DNA of 64,000 nt from Seohaeicola saemankumensis (GCF_021021435.1 NZ_JAINWI010000014.1:186001-250000), one strand, 5' to 3'. Positions 46,539 to 55,964 are shown, numbered from the stretch's first letter. Notes: generated by a model from the sequence alone, not told the origin. Translations and numbers: made by a program.

Positions 46539-47411
46539 ATGACCGACATCATCGCAAGTCCCTCGACCCGCCGCCTTGCACGGGAAAAGGATGTCGATAT
46601 CGACGCGCTGGCCAAGCGTCTTGGCCGCACGACCATCGCCCCTGAGGATCTGGACAGAACGCCAAGCGCCTCTTCAGGCGACACCGCGTTCTGGGACGTG
46701 GATCACGCCGCATTCGGTGCCGTATCCGAAGAACCGATGAGCCGATTTGCCCAAGTGGCCGCGCGCAATATGGCTGCGGCGCAGGCGCTGATCCCTGCTG
46801 TCACCCATCACGACAGCGCGGATGTATCGGCACTGGACGCGTTCCGGCAGGGCCTCAAGGCCGAGGCACAGGCCCGCGGGGTCAAACTGACCGCGCTGGC
46901 CTTCCATGTCGCCGCACTGGCGCGCTGCCTGCGCCGGCATCCGCGTTTCAATGCTTCGCTGTCGTCGGACGCACAGCGGCTGATCCTGAAGGATTACGTC
47001 CATATCGGGATCGCGGTCGATACCCCGCACGGGTTGATGGTGCCCGTGATCCGCAATGTTGATCACAAAGGTCTGTGGCAGATCGCTGCGGAGATCGAGG
47101 ATCTGGCCGCCCGCGCACAGGCGCGCAAGATCAAACCCGACGAGATGGGTGGCGCATCCATGACAATCACCAATCTGGGCGGCATCGGCGGCACCGCCTT
47201 CAGCCCGATCGTCAATCCGCCCGAAGTGGCGATCCTTGGCATCACCCGCACCCAGACCGCGACTGTCTGGGACGGCGACACCCCCCGCCCCGTGCCGATG
47301 GTGCCGCTGGACCTGTCCTATGACCACCGCGTCATCAACGGCGCCGACGCCGCACGCTTCATGACCCAGTACTGCCAAATGATCGCCGACCCGCGCAATA
47401 TGATGGTGTGA
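46539..47411 (+). CDS. E2 acyltransferase catalytic subunit without lipoyl domains
   Basis: A 290-residue protein. A subunit-binding domain (1-40, IIASPSTRRLAREKDVDIDALA) precedes a chloramphenicol-acetyltransferase-like core (about 65-290) with DTPHGLMVPVIRNVD, SMTITNLGGIGGTAFSPIVNPPEVAILGI and the active site YDHRVINGADAARF, in which Asn replaces the usual Asp as in some E2p enzymes. It lacks the N-terminal lipoyl domain, so the arm must come from 43758. ATG 46539 follows AAGGGGACAG. No E3 gene is nearby. Confidence 0.88.
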   Translation: MTDIIASPSTRRLAREKDVDIDALAKRLGRTTIAPEDLDRTPSASSGDTAFWDVDHAAFGAVSEEPMSRFAQVAARNMAAAQALIPAVTHHDSADVSALDAFRQGLKAEAQARGVKLTALAFHVAALARCLRRHPRFNASLSSDAQRLILKDYVHIGIAVDTPHGLMVPVIRNVDHKGLWQIAAEIEDLAARAQARKIKPDEMGGASMTITNLGGIGGTAFSPIVNPPEVAILGITRTQTATVWDGDTPRPVPMVPLDLSYDHRVINGADAARFMTQYCQMIADPRNMMV

Positions 47412-47511
47412 AAACGGGAAGGTGTTTCAACCGACCCAACCGACCCAACCGGCCTGCCGGTGATCGGCGTAACTGAAAGTGCAATCGCCCGAAGGCTTGA
47501 GGTGCCGCCAT

Positions 47512-49700
<2,189 letters not shown>

Positions 49701-49735
49701 TTAGACGGCATGGACCCAAAGGAAGACCCATCCAG

Positions 49736-51820
49736 ATGAGCAGCACCATCCAAGAGCCTCGCCAGTCAGCCGCGCAAGATCCGCTTGTGGTCTTTACCCC
49801 CTCGGGCAAGCGGGGCCGCTTTGCCATCGGAACGCCAATCCTGACTGCGGCGCGGCAACTGGGTGTGGATCTCGACAGCGTCTGTGGCGGGCGGGGGATC
49901 TGTTCGAAATGCCAGATCACGCCGTCTTATGGCGAGTTCTCGAAATTCGGTGTTGTGTCGGAATCCACAGCCCTGTCCGACTGGAACAGCGTCGAGCAGC
50001 GCTACAAGGACAAGCGCGGTCTGATCGACGGGCGGCGTCTGGGCTGTCAGGCCACCGTGCAGGGCGATATCGTGATCGACGTGCCCCCCGAAAGTCAGGT
50101 CCATAAGCAGGTGGTCCGCAAGGCCGCCACCGCCCGCGCGATCATCATGGACCCCGCAACGCGGCTTTATTTCGTCGAGGTCGACCAACCCGACATGCAC
50201 GAGCCGACAGGCGATCTGGAACGGCTGGCGCGCGCGCTGCGCGCGCAATGGCAGATCGAGGACATCAAGGCCGACCTGTCGGTGCTGACCAAGCTGCAAC
50301 CGGTCCTGCGCAAGGGCAACTGGCAGGTCACCGTGGCGCTGTACCGCGACCACCATGCCGCCCCTGCCCGCCTGCTGGATATCTGGCCCGGCCTTTACGA
50401 AGACGGGCTTTACGGATTGGCCATTGATCTGGGATCGACCACCATCGCCGCGCATCTGTGCGATCTGGTGACAGGCAAGGTGCTGTGCTCCTCCGGTGTG
50501 ATGAACCCGCAAATCCGCTTTGGCGAGGATCTGATGAGCCGTGTCTCCTATGCGATGATGAATCCGGGCGGCGACAAGGATATGACCCGCGTGGTCCGCA
50601 CCTCGATCAACGCGCTGGCGCAGAACCTCAGCACCGATGCGGGTATTGATCCCGCCAGCATTTTCGAGGCCGTGATCGTGTGCAATCCGGTCATGCACCA
50701 CCTGTTGCTGGGCATTGATCCGGTGGAACTGGGTCAGGCCCCCTTCGCACTGGCCACCTCGTCCTCACTTGCGCTGCGGGCCTCGGATCTGGGCTTTGAT
50801 ACGTTGAACAACCGCGCGCAGGTCTATCTTCTGCCTTGCATCGCAGGCCATGTCGGTGCCGATGCCGCTGCTGTGGCTTTGTCCGAGGAACCGGGCAAGT
50901 CCAAGGATCTTGTGCTGGTCGTGGATGTGGGCACCAATGCCGAGATCCTTCTGGGCAACACCACCCGCGTGCTGGCCTGTTCCTCGCCCACCGGCCCCGC
51001 ATTCGAGGGCGCGCAGATCAGCGCGGGCCAGCGCGCCGCCCCCGGTGCCATCGAACGGGTCGAGATCGACCCCGTCACCAAGGAACCGCGCTTCCGCATC
51101 ATCGGCACCGAGCTGTGGTCCGACGAGGCAGGCTTTGACGAGGCCGCCGCCGCATCCGGTATCACCGGCATCTGCGGGTCCGGCATTATCGAGGCTGTGG
51201 CCGAGATGCGAATGGCGGGGCTTCTGGATGGCTCGGGACTGATCGGATCGGCCGAACAGACCGGCACGGCGCGTTGCGTGTTGGAGGGGCGCACCCATGC
51301 CTATGTGATCCATGACGCCACCGCGACAGGCGGTCCTCTGATCAGCGTGACGCAGGGCGATATTCGCGCGATCCAACTGGCGAAATCGGCGCTTTATGCC
51401 GGTGCGCGCCTGCTGATGGACGAGATGGGCGTCGACAAGGTGGACCGCGTGGTGCTGGCAGGGGCTTTCGGCGCTCATATCAGCCCCAAACACGCGATGG
51501 TGCTGGGCATGATCCCCGATGTACCGCTGGACAAGGTGTTCAGCGCAGGCAATGCCGCAGGCACTGGCGCGCGTATCGCCCTGTGCAACATCGCCAGCCG
51601 TGCCGAAATCGAAACAGTCGTGGGCCAGATTACCAAGATCGAGACCGCGATCGAGCCGAAATTTCAGGAACATTTCGTGGCCGCAAACGCGATCCCGCAC
51701 AAGACTGACCCTTTCCCCGAACTGGGCAAGATCATGACCCTGCCCGATAACAGCTTCAACACACGCGGCGAGGGCGGCACGGGCGACGATGGCGGCCGAC
51801 GCCGGCGCAGAAGGGCTTGA
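49736..51820 (+). CDS. ASKHA-domain corrinoid activation/regeneration protein (RACo/RamA-like, DUF4445)
   Basis: A 694-residue protein. An N-terminal plant-type [2Fe-2S] domain has Cys50, Cys56, Cys59 and Cys104 (CGGRGICSKCQ ... RLGCQ). A linker is followed by the ASKHA ATPase/actin-like domain starting LYGLAIDLGSTTIAAHL (about 225) with VVDVGTNAEILLG, GICGSGIIEAVAEM and VVLAGAFGAHISPK. The family reductively reactivates Co(II) corrinoid proteins in methyltransferase systems. No corrinoid protein or methyltransferase is adjacent. The C terminus ends in a run of arginines. It diverges from guaB. Confidence 0.88.
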   Translation: MSSTIQEPRQSAAQDPLVVFTPSGKRGRFAIGTPILTAARQLGVDLDSVCGGRGICSKCQITPSYGEFSKFGVVSESTALSDWNSVEQRYKDKRGLIDGRRLGCQATVQGDIVIDVPPESQVHKQVVRKAATARAIIMDPATRLYFVEVDQPDMHEPTGDLERLARALRAQWQIEDIKADLSVLTKLQPVLRKGNWQVTVALYRDHHAAPARLLDIWPGLYEDGLYGLAIDLGSTTIAAHLCDLVTGKVLCSSGVMNPQIRFGEDLMSRVSYAMMNPGGDKDMTRVVRTSINALAQNLSTDAGIDPASIFEAVIVCNPVMHHLLLGIDPVELGQAPFALATSSSLALRASDLGFDTLNNRAQVYLLPCIAGHVGADAAAVALSEEPGKSKDLVLVVDVGTNAEILLGNTTRVLACSSPTGPAFEGAQISAGQRAAPGAIERVEIDPVTKEPRFRIIGTELWSDEAGFDEAAAASGITGICGSGIIEAVAEMRMAGLLDGSGLIGSAEQTGTARCVLEGRTHAYVIHDATATGGPLISVTQGDIRAIQLAKSALYAGARLLMDEMGVDKVDRVVLAGAFGAHISPKHAMVLGMIPDVPLDKVFSAGNAAGTGARIALCNIASRAEIETVVGQITKIETAIEPKFQEHFVAANAIPHKTDPFPELGKIMTLPDNSFNTRGEGGTGDDGGRRRRRRA

Positions 51821-51855
51821 CGGGTCGGTTGGCCTGACTTACCTGTCTGCCGCAT

Positions 51856-51929
51856 GCGGGTGTAGCTCAATGGTAGAGCAGCAGCTTCCCAAGCTGAATA
51901 CGAGGGTTCGATTCCCTTCACCCGCTCCA
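51856..51929 (+). tRNA. tRNA-Gly (anticodon CCC)
   Basis: A 74-nt cloverleaf: acceptor GCGGGTG pairs with CACCCGC, D arm GCTC/GAGC, anticodon loop TTCCCAA giving CCC, T loop TTCGATT, and an encoded 3' CCA. It is the last clear feature of the host chromosome. Everything to its right has different composition and phage-type genes, and tRNA 3' ends are common integration sites. Confidence 0.92.
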
Positions 51930-52083
51930 ATACTTAGCAGATTCCCCTCACATTTTTTGGCACGGATTTGGACCGGATTTTCGGGGTCACTTCGAAAGAG
52001 CTTGCTTAAGCTGCTGGCGAACGGGCAAAGAAAGGCACCCTCCGGGGGGTGGTCGTTCTTACCTACTGCGTTGGAGAAATTTC

Positions 52084-52392
52084 ATGTCCCAGAACGAAGA
52101 ATATACAGGGTACTACATCGGATGCACTGCCGATGGTACAATACGCAAATTCAGTGAATACCGAACGCGAGAAGGAACGAAGCTATCATTCATGAACTTA
52201 AATGATGATTATTCTTCGTATACATTGGAAAATGGGCGCACCTCAACAGGCGAAATTGCGACAGTCTTTGAAACATACGACGTGGAATTCGTCTCTCGCT
52301 CATTGGAAGGTGGAGCACTTGAGAAACAAATAATTGAGAAGATCAAAGCAAAAAGCAATGATAGAAAAATGAAGCACGATAAGAAAACATAG
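52084..52392 (+). CDS. Hypothetical small protein
   Basis: A 102-residue soluble protein, YTGYYIGCTADGTIRKFSEY N-terminal strands and a Lys-rich C terminus (KIKAKSNDRKMKHDKK). GGAG lies nine bases before ATG 52084. I do not recognise a family. Codon use is more AT-rich than the host genes to its left, fitting the phage-like segment. Confidence 0.55.
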   Translation: MSQNEEYTGYYIGCTADGTIRKFSEYRTREGTKLSFMNLNDDYSSYTLENGRTSTGEIATVFETYDVEFVSRSLEGGALEKQIIEKIKAKSNDRKMKHDKKT

Positions 52393-52417
52393 CATATGAT
52401 GGAAACTTCCACCCACT

Positions 52418-52705
52418 CTATTGATTGCTGTTTCGCACCTTACAGCTCCACCACACAAAAGCAGTGTAGTTTCTAATGGTTGGGTCCCCTTTTTTTCGCA
52501 GCAGCGCGTGTAGATCCATAGCTGTCCACTTCCCGGTGTTGGCAGTGACAGCAAGGGCGCGAGCTAGTTGGCGATCTTCTCCGGGCCTTAAGATGCACTG
52601 AGCAACAATCTGCTCGATTAGGTCTTCTCGCTGGGTGCGAGGGGTAGCTTGAAAAGCATCTGAGGCGGGCTGGAGGTCAATGTGGTTGAATGAGATATTT
52701 TTCAT
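52418..52705 (-). CDS. Hypothetical small protein
   Basis: A 95-residue mostly helical protein, with PRTQREDLIEQIVAQCILRPGEDRQLARALAV and DLHALLRKKGDPTIRNYTAFVWW. It has no Shine-Dalgarno sequence before ATG 52705. Convergent with the gene at 52084. I cannot assign a function; the aromatic C terminus (FVWWSCKVRN) is distinctive enough for a profile search. Confidence 0.5.
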   Translation of the reverse strand: MKNISFNHIDLQPASDAFQATPRTQREDLIEQIVAQCILRPGEDRQLARALAVTANTGKWTAMDLHALLRKKGDPTIRNYTAFVWWSCKVRNSNQ

Positions 52706-53126
52706 GTGCGTTGTTTAATTTAATACACCTTCCCCCTCTCGAAACAAAGCTCTACCAGGGTTCGTCTATGTTCATCACCAGAGTGGAGCTCAGAGTGTAA
52801 GTAGTAGTACAAGAGCCACCTCGCCTACCTTTTCCGTTCTCAATGAAGCCTAAGATTAATTAAATCGACGGCGACACGTTTTATGCGGTCTCAACTTACA
52901 AACATCTATCCACTCATCAGCTCCATATCGAGAGACGCTATTCCTAGCGCCCAGGGATTTGGAGCCGATGCGAGTTGATGTGCCGGTGTGTGGGTCACTG
53001 CAGAGATTGCTACACTCCTAGCCTTTTTGGATTACTCGGTCCGTAAGGAGCGACATACCCAGTGAGGTTAACTGGGTGCAGATTTTACAGTTATTCCCAC
53101 ACATCAACACACCAACTTTGTTGCTT

Positions 53127-53346
53127 TGATGATTGGCTCGCTGGGAAGTGCGAGGTAGCAGGCACCCTCACCCCTCGCATCAAGTCACATATTGTAAGGT
53201 ATTCCGCTTATTTCCTTACCGGCTTCCTGAGGTAGTTTCAGACTGACAACACAGAGGCCATCTTGCGTCGTTCTAAACCTGTCATGTCGGCGAGCTGTAC
53301 ACACTCGATATCCGACTGCATAACTTCCCAGTGAACCAACCATCTA
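53127..53346. repeat. Inverted-repeat pair A (outer stem, ~22 bp)
   Basis: Copy 1 (about 53128-53149) and the reverse complement of copy 2 (53323-53344) agree at 19 of 22 positions. Both arms carry CTGGGAAGT at the inner end. The three differences become two G-U pairs and one mismatch in the minus-strand RNA, but one G-U and two mismatches in the plus-strand RNA. The enclosed 173 nt contain three further hairpins. Confidence 0.7.
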
Positions 53347-53397
53347 TATTTTTCGTCCAGGCGCAAGAGCCCGCGACGTGGTGATGTGAATGTACTG

Positions 53398-53517
53398 TGA
53401 TGATTGGCTCGTGGGGAAGCTAGTCAGATATAGGCAGTGTCGTTTATAGCTACGAATGCCGCACCTTTCACTGGTCTAACACTAGACAGTAGTGCTCCCC
53501 CATGAACCAACCATCAA
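53398..53517. repeat. Inverted-repeat pair B (outer stem, ~22 bp)
   Basis: Copy 3 (about 53399-53420) and the reverse complement of copy 4 (53494-53515) agree at 18 of 22 positions. Relative to pair A, positions 14-15 are TG instead of CT and position 22 is C instead of T on both arms, so pairing is kept. Left and right copies differ from each other in the same way as in pair A at positions 5, 10 and 13. Confidence 0.7.
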
Positions 53518-53567
53518 ATACGCAAAAAGCCCAAGGCGGTTGAGGCCATGAGCTTTGTACGGTTGTG

Positions 53568-53730
53568 TGCAACCACTAACAGGGAAATAGTAACATGGAT
53601 TGCTCCAGTTACGAACTCACCGCATGTGACTAGTGGTTGCATATCAAAATATTACACTACCTTTGATTTTTGTGCAAAATGCTTGTGGACAACAGGAGCC
53701 ACACGTACTTTGCAACCACTTTCGGAGGTG
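53568..53730 (+). promoter_or_regulatory. Leader of the AbiTii gene with three copies of one 10-11-nt element
   Basis: TGCAACCACTA (53568-53578), its exact inverse TAGTGGTTGCA (53631-53641) and TGCAACCACT (53711-53720). The middle copy can pair with either neighbour: an 11-bp stem upstream, or a 10-bp stem ending three bases before the GGAGGTG ribosome-binding site (53724-53730). As RNA this is a two-state switch; as DNA it is three operator sites. Confidence 0.5.
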
Positions 53731-53733
53731 TAG

Positions 53734-54663
53734 ATGGCTCTGTTGCATGAAATCCAAGCGTCGCTCCTCGACGACAAAGTTCCGCTCGGCCCTATTCTTC
53801 TGAAGATCAAGTTCCTTGCTGCCAAGCTAGGTAACCACACCCTTGCGGATTGGGTGAAACACGAAACTGAAGGATACCCGGACGAGGTGCCGGTGCCTGA
53901 ATATCGCGTGGCGGGCATCACATATCAGGGCAACTTCACTAACGGCATAATGGTTACGAATGGGTCTCCCGTTCCTGGTGTGATTGTCAAGCAGCACGCC
54001 GGGGAGCAGTGGCTGAGGTACAGTCTTCGCGAGCCGATTGCGGTCATTGACAGCTACGTTGAAAAGAACGCAGAAGGGGACGGGAGCGGTCGCTATTCCA
54101 TTGGGACCGGTAATCTTATGGCTCTGATTGGTGACAAGATTTTCAAAGGTTTTGGCTGCACGCACTTGGAGGGATTCTTCAGCGCAGGAGCGTTTGTACA
54201 AGTTGTAGCAGTTGTCCGAGCAAGGCTCTTGGACCTAGTACTAGAGCTTGAATCCAAGGTACCAGAGGCCGCCGCTGTTGAAGTAGGAACCACTGTAGTT
54301 GGGACAGTTAACCAAGCCGCTGTTACGAACATCACTAACACCACCATCTACGGTAACGTGAGTAATGTCTCGAACACTGGTGCGGGTGCTCAAATTGCAT
54401 TGAAAGTTCTTCAGGGTGACAGTGAAAGCTTGAAGCAAGGACTGATAGCTGCCGGTCTGACGACTAAAGAAGCCCAAGAACTTACTGCACTTGCAGAAGC
54501 GGAAAAGCCTGCTGGTGATATGGAACCGTTCGGAAAACGAGCAAAAGCATGGATAGTCAAACGTCTCGAAGCTGGCGCTGATGGTGTGATGAAAATTGGG
54601 GGGAAAGTTGCAGAGGACGAGATCGCAGAGCTCTTCCAAAAGTTTTATGACTGGCTTGGATGA
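53734..54663 (+). CDS. AbiTii-domain abortive-infection-type protein
   Basis: A 309-residue soluble protein. Residues about 1-185 match the AbiTii domain: MALLHEIQASLLDDKVPLGP, then LAAKLGNHTLADWVKHETEGYP and VPEYRVAGI. Residues 195-225 are a Thr/Asn-rich beta segment (VTNITNTTIYGNVSNVSN), and a helical C terminus (240-309) follows. AbiT of Lactococcus is a two-gene phage-exclusion system; the mechanism of AbiTii is not settled. It is the only plus-strand gene within the minus-strand phage block after 52.4 kb, has its own strong ribosome-binding site and long leader, and overlaps the RusA-like gene tail to tail by 19 bp. This fits a phage-borne accessory (moron) defence gene. Confidence 0.75.
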   Translation: MALLHEIQASLLDDKVPLGPILLKIKFLAAKLGNHTLADWVKHETEGYPDEVPVPEYRVAGITYQGNFTNGIMVTNGSPVPGVIVKQHAGEQWLRYSLREPIAVIDSYVEKNAEGDGSGRYSIGTGNLMALIGDKIFKGFGCTHLEGFFSAGAFVQVVAVVRARLLDLVLELESKVPEAAAVEVGTTVVGTVNQAAVTNITNTTIYGNVSNVSNTGAGAQIALKVLQGDSESLKQGLIAAGLTTKEAQELTALAEAEKPAGDMEPFGKRAKAWIVKRLEAGADGVMKIGGKVAEDEIAELFQKFYDWLG

Positions 54664-55013
54664 AGTGTAACCTCAACCTCGTTCGCACCAGCCTTGTCTA
54701 TCTTCTCCCCAGACACGCTATAGCTGCCTACGTACTTTGGCTCATCCCCTGGCAAAACGCCACAGTGAACAAGGCCGTCCTCCACCATCTTGAGCATGTA
54801 GGCGTGGTTACTCATATCGAGCCGAGAACCGGCCAATCTAAAGTGATAGTGGATGTGAACGGGGTACGGGCCTGGAAACGGCTCAGGACGCGGTTTTGCG
54901 GCTCTAACGGCCATCTGGTAGTTGGCCTTATGGGCGGACCGCTGCGAAAAATGCACCCCGGCATAGATCTTGTTCAGGGATACCTTCTCAGGGATCGGGA
55001 CAGTGTACTTCAC
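54645..55013 (-). CDS. RusA-like Holliday-junction resolvase
   Basis: A 122-residue protein starting at GTG 55013 directly behind a stop in the same frame. Motifs: VSLNKIYAGVHFSQRSAHK N terminus, YHFRLAGSRLDMSNHAYMLKMVEDGLV with the acidic Asp-x-x-Asn core of RusA, and VLPGDEPKYV. The family resolves branched DNA, typical of phage recombination modules that also carry ERF and SSB, both present here. The last acidic pair is DE rather than DD. Confidence 0.7.
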   Translation of the reverse strand: MKYTVPIPEKVSLNKIYAGVHFSQRSAHKANYQMAVRAAKPRPEPFPGPYPVHIHYHFRLAGSRLDMSNHAYMLKMVEDGLVHCGVLPGDEPKYVGSYSVSGEKIDKAGANEVEVTLHPSQS

Positions 55014-55044
55014 CCCCTAATCATATCACCCCGGACAATACAAA

Positions 55045-55070
55045 AAGCTGCCGGGTAGCTAGCAGCTTTC
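55045..55070 (-). terminator. Terminator-like hairpin before the RusA-like gene
   Basis: On the minus strand AAAGCTGC pairs with GCAGCTTT (8 bp, 10-nt loop), followed by TTTGTATTG. It separates the secreted-protein gene (ends 55192) from the RusA-like gene (starts 55013). Confidence 0.6.
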
Positions 55071-55191
55071 TGTTCCACCTGACTAACTGCACACCACCAA
55101 ACCAGGCAGTCTCCACGGCAGTCAGCGCTCACTACAGTCTACCACCTTAAGTGAGCGAGGATGCGCAGCGTTTTGCCTCTAAAGCCAAGTG

Positions 55192-55512
55192 TCAGTTAAA
55201 GAAAGCTGAGAGATTTGCTTTCGTGGTGTTGCAAAAGCTGCGTCGTCCGCTTGATGTAGCAGTCAGTCCCTGCACTCGCGATATGTTCTTTTGTATTTCT
55301 GGCCAATGCTTACCACCAGGCGATACACTCGCTGGATCGCCAAACAAGGAAACCACAGCGATTTCCAGAATTTGTTGGTTGACTGTGAAGCCACAGATTT
55401 GCTCACCAGCCATGACAGCTGTTAGGTTTTCAAGGTGATCAGATTGGCTTTGAGCACTTGCTACTGCTCCATACAACAAAGCCACCATTGCGGTGGCAAA
55501 GAAAAATCTCAT
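55192..55512 (-). CDS. Small secreted protein of unknown function
   Basis: A 106-residue protein with a clear signal peptide (MRFFFATAMVALLYGAVASA-Q). Mature part about 85 residues with LTAVMAGEQICGFTVNQQILE and two cysteines. AGGAGA lies seven bases before ATG 55512. Not recognised; secreted small proteins with a similar opening occur in alphaproteobacteria. The opposite-strand ORF at 55151 lacks such signals and is a shadow. Confidence 0.6.
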   Translation of the reverse strand: MRFFFATAMVALLYGAVASAQSQSDHLENLTAVMAGEQICGFTVNQQILEIAVVSLFGDPASVSPGGKHWPEIQKNISRVQGLTATSSGRRSFCNTTKANLSAFFN

Positions 55513-55819
55513 GGAAATCTCCTATTTGAGAAGGTTATGTCGCTATGAGCGACACCACTCCAAGTGGTGTGCCGTTCACCTGAAGCATTTGCCTAGCATT
55601 ACGTGATATGCAAGTATTTTCTGACACTTAACGACAATATTTCAAGTCCTCAAACTGAAACCTCAACGTACCAGGAAAGAAAAGAACCGCACAAAGTACG
55701 GCTCTAGGTTTTGGTCGGTGGTCGTCTCGCCACCTGTCTCGATTGGATCACCACCTCTCTACTTCCTGACGGGTTTACGTTTGATGACTTTCTGGTCACG
55801 TGAGCGCTTCATGGCACCC
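55513..55819. other. 307-bp stretch with a terminator-like hairpin and one tiny ORF
   Basis: Apart from the tandem leader hairpins it holds a minus-strand hairpin AGAGCCG/CGGTTCT (55683-55705, one G-U) followed by TTTTCTTTC, a likely terminator for the small genes to its right. A 17-codon basic minus-strand ORF (55759-55812, MKRSRDQKVIKRK) follows the 38-residue gene by seven bases, but is too short to call. Confidence 0.5.
55539..55570 (-). promoter_or_regulatory. Tandem hairpins in the leader of the secreted-protein gene
   Basis: Two adjacent perfect stems: GTCGCT/AGCGAC (55539-55553, 3-nt loop) and ACACCACT/AGTGGTGT (55552-55570, 3-nt loop). They end about 15 bases before the ribosome-binding site of the gene at 55512, a position for translational or transcript-stability control. 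Confidence 0.45.
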
Positions 55820-55936
55820 TCACTTGATCCCGAAAAAAAGTCGGTAGTGGCCACCGCTGCAAAAGTAGTGACCGCTGATGAACATGATCCGGCGTGGCGA
55901 CCGGACACAGTGACACCACTCGCATCTGCAAGACAT
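55820..55936 (-). CDS. 38-residue Cys/His-rich miniprotein
   Basis: MSCRCEWCHCVRSPRR then SGHYFCSGGHY: five Cys and three His suggest one zinc site. CGGAGG sits eight bases before ATG 55936, an excellent ribosome-binding site, which is the main reason for the call. Function unknown; small zinc-binding proteins are common in phage early regions. Confidence 0.5.
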   Translation of the reverse strand: MSCRCEWCHCVRSPRRIMFISGHYFCSGGHYRLFFGIK

Positions 55937-55964
55937 TTTAGTTCCTCCGTTGTTTGGTTGGGGT

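Larger units (their letters stand above)
52936..53517. ncRNA. Candidate large structured RNA (strand unsettled, minus slightly favoured)
   Basis: Local stems: CGCTA/TAGCG with TTCC loop (52936-52949); ACCCAGT/ACTGGGT (53057-53077); TGCGAGG/CCTCGCA (53149-53179); GTAAGG/CCTTAC (53194-53219); GTCGG-CGAG/CTCG-CCGAC (53286-53316); a bulged ACTGGTCT/AGACAGT (53470-53490). These nest inside two long-range pairings formed by the 22-nt repeats. Pairing positions change together between the two long-range stems. Large phage-associated RNAs such as ROOL and GOLLD are similar in size and neighbourhood, but I cannot show homology. Confidence 0.4.
52706..53733. other. 1-kb gene-free stretch packed with hairpins
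   Basis: No ORF above about 60 codons with a start signal lies here. The sequence instead holds many perfect short hairpins and four copies of a 22-nt element (listed separately). It ends at the Shine-Dalgarno of the AbiTii gene. In such a compact phage-like segment this is the only large non-coding block, which argues for an RNA gene or a regulatory region. Confidence 0.6.

Noticed and set aside
47430-47452. Short tandem AACCGACCC repeat after the E2 gene
   Set aside because: Only two and a half units; no function suggested.
51909-51952. Duplicate of the tRNA 3' end just downstream (attachment-site repeat)
   Set aside because: GATTCCC(T/C)TCAC recurs about 30 bp apart, but the match is only 11 of 12 bases and too close to be the two ends of a prophage.
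53127-53346. MITE or transposon with terminal inverted repeats
   Set aside because: No target-site duplication flanks the pair, and the arm differences that keep pairing are better explained by structure. Not fully excluded.
53127-53517. CRISPR array
   Set aside because: The four 22-nt copies alternate in orientation and their spacing is uneven; no cas gene is near.
55151-55438. Plus-strand 95-residue ORF opposite the secreted protein
   Set aside because: It starts at GTG without a good ribosome-binding site; the minus strand has a signal peptide and AGGAGA.
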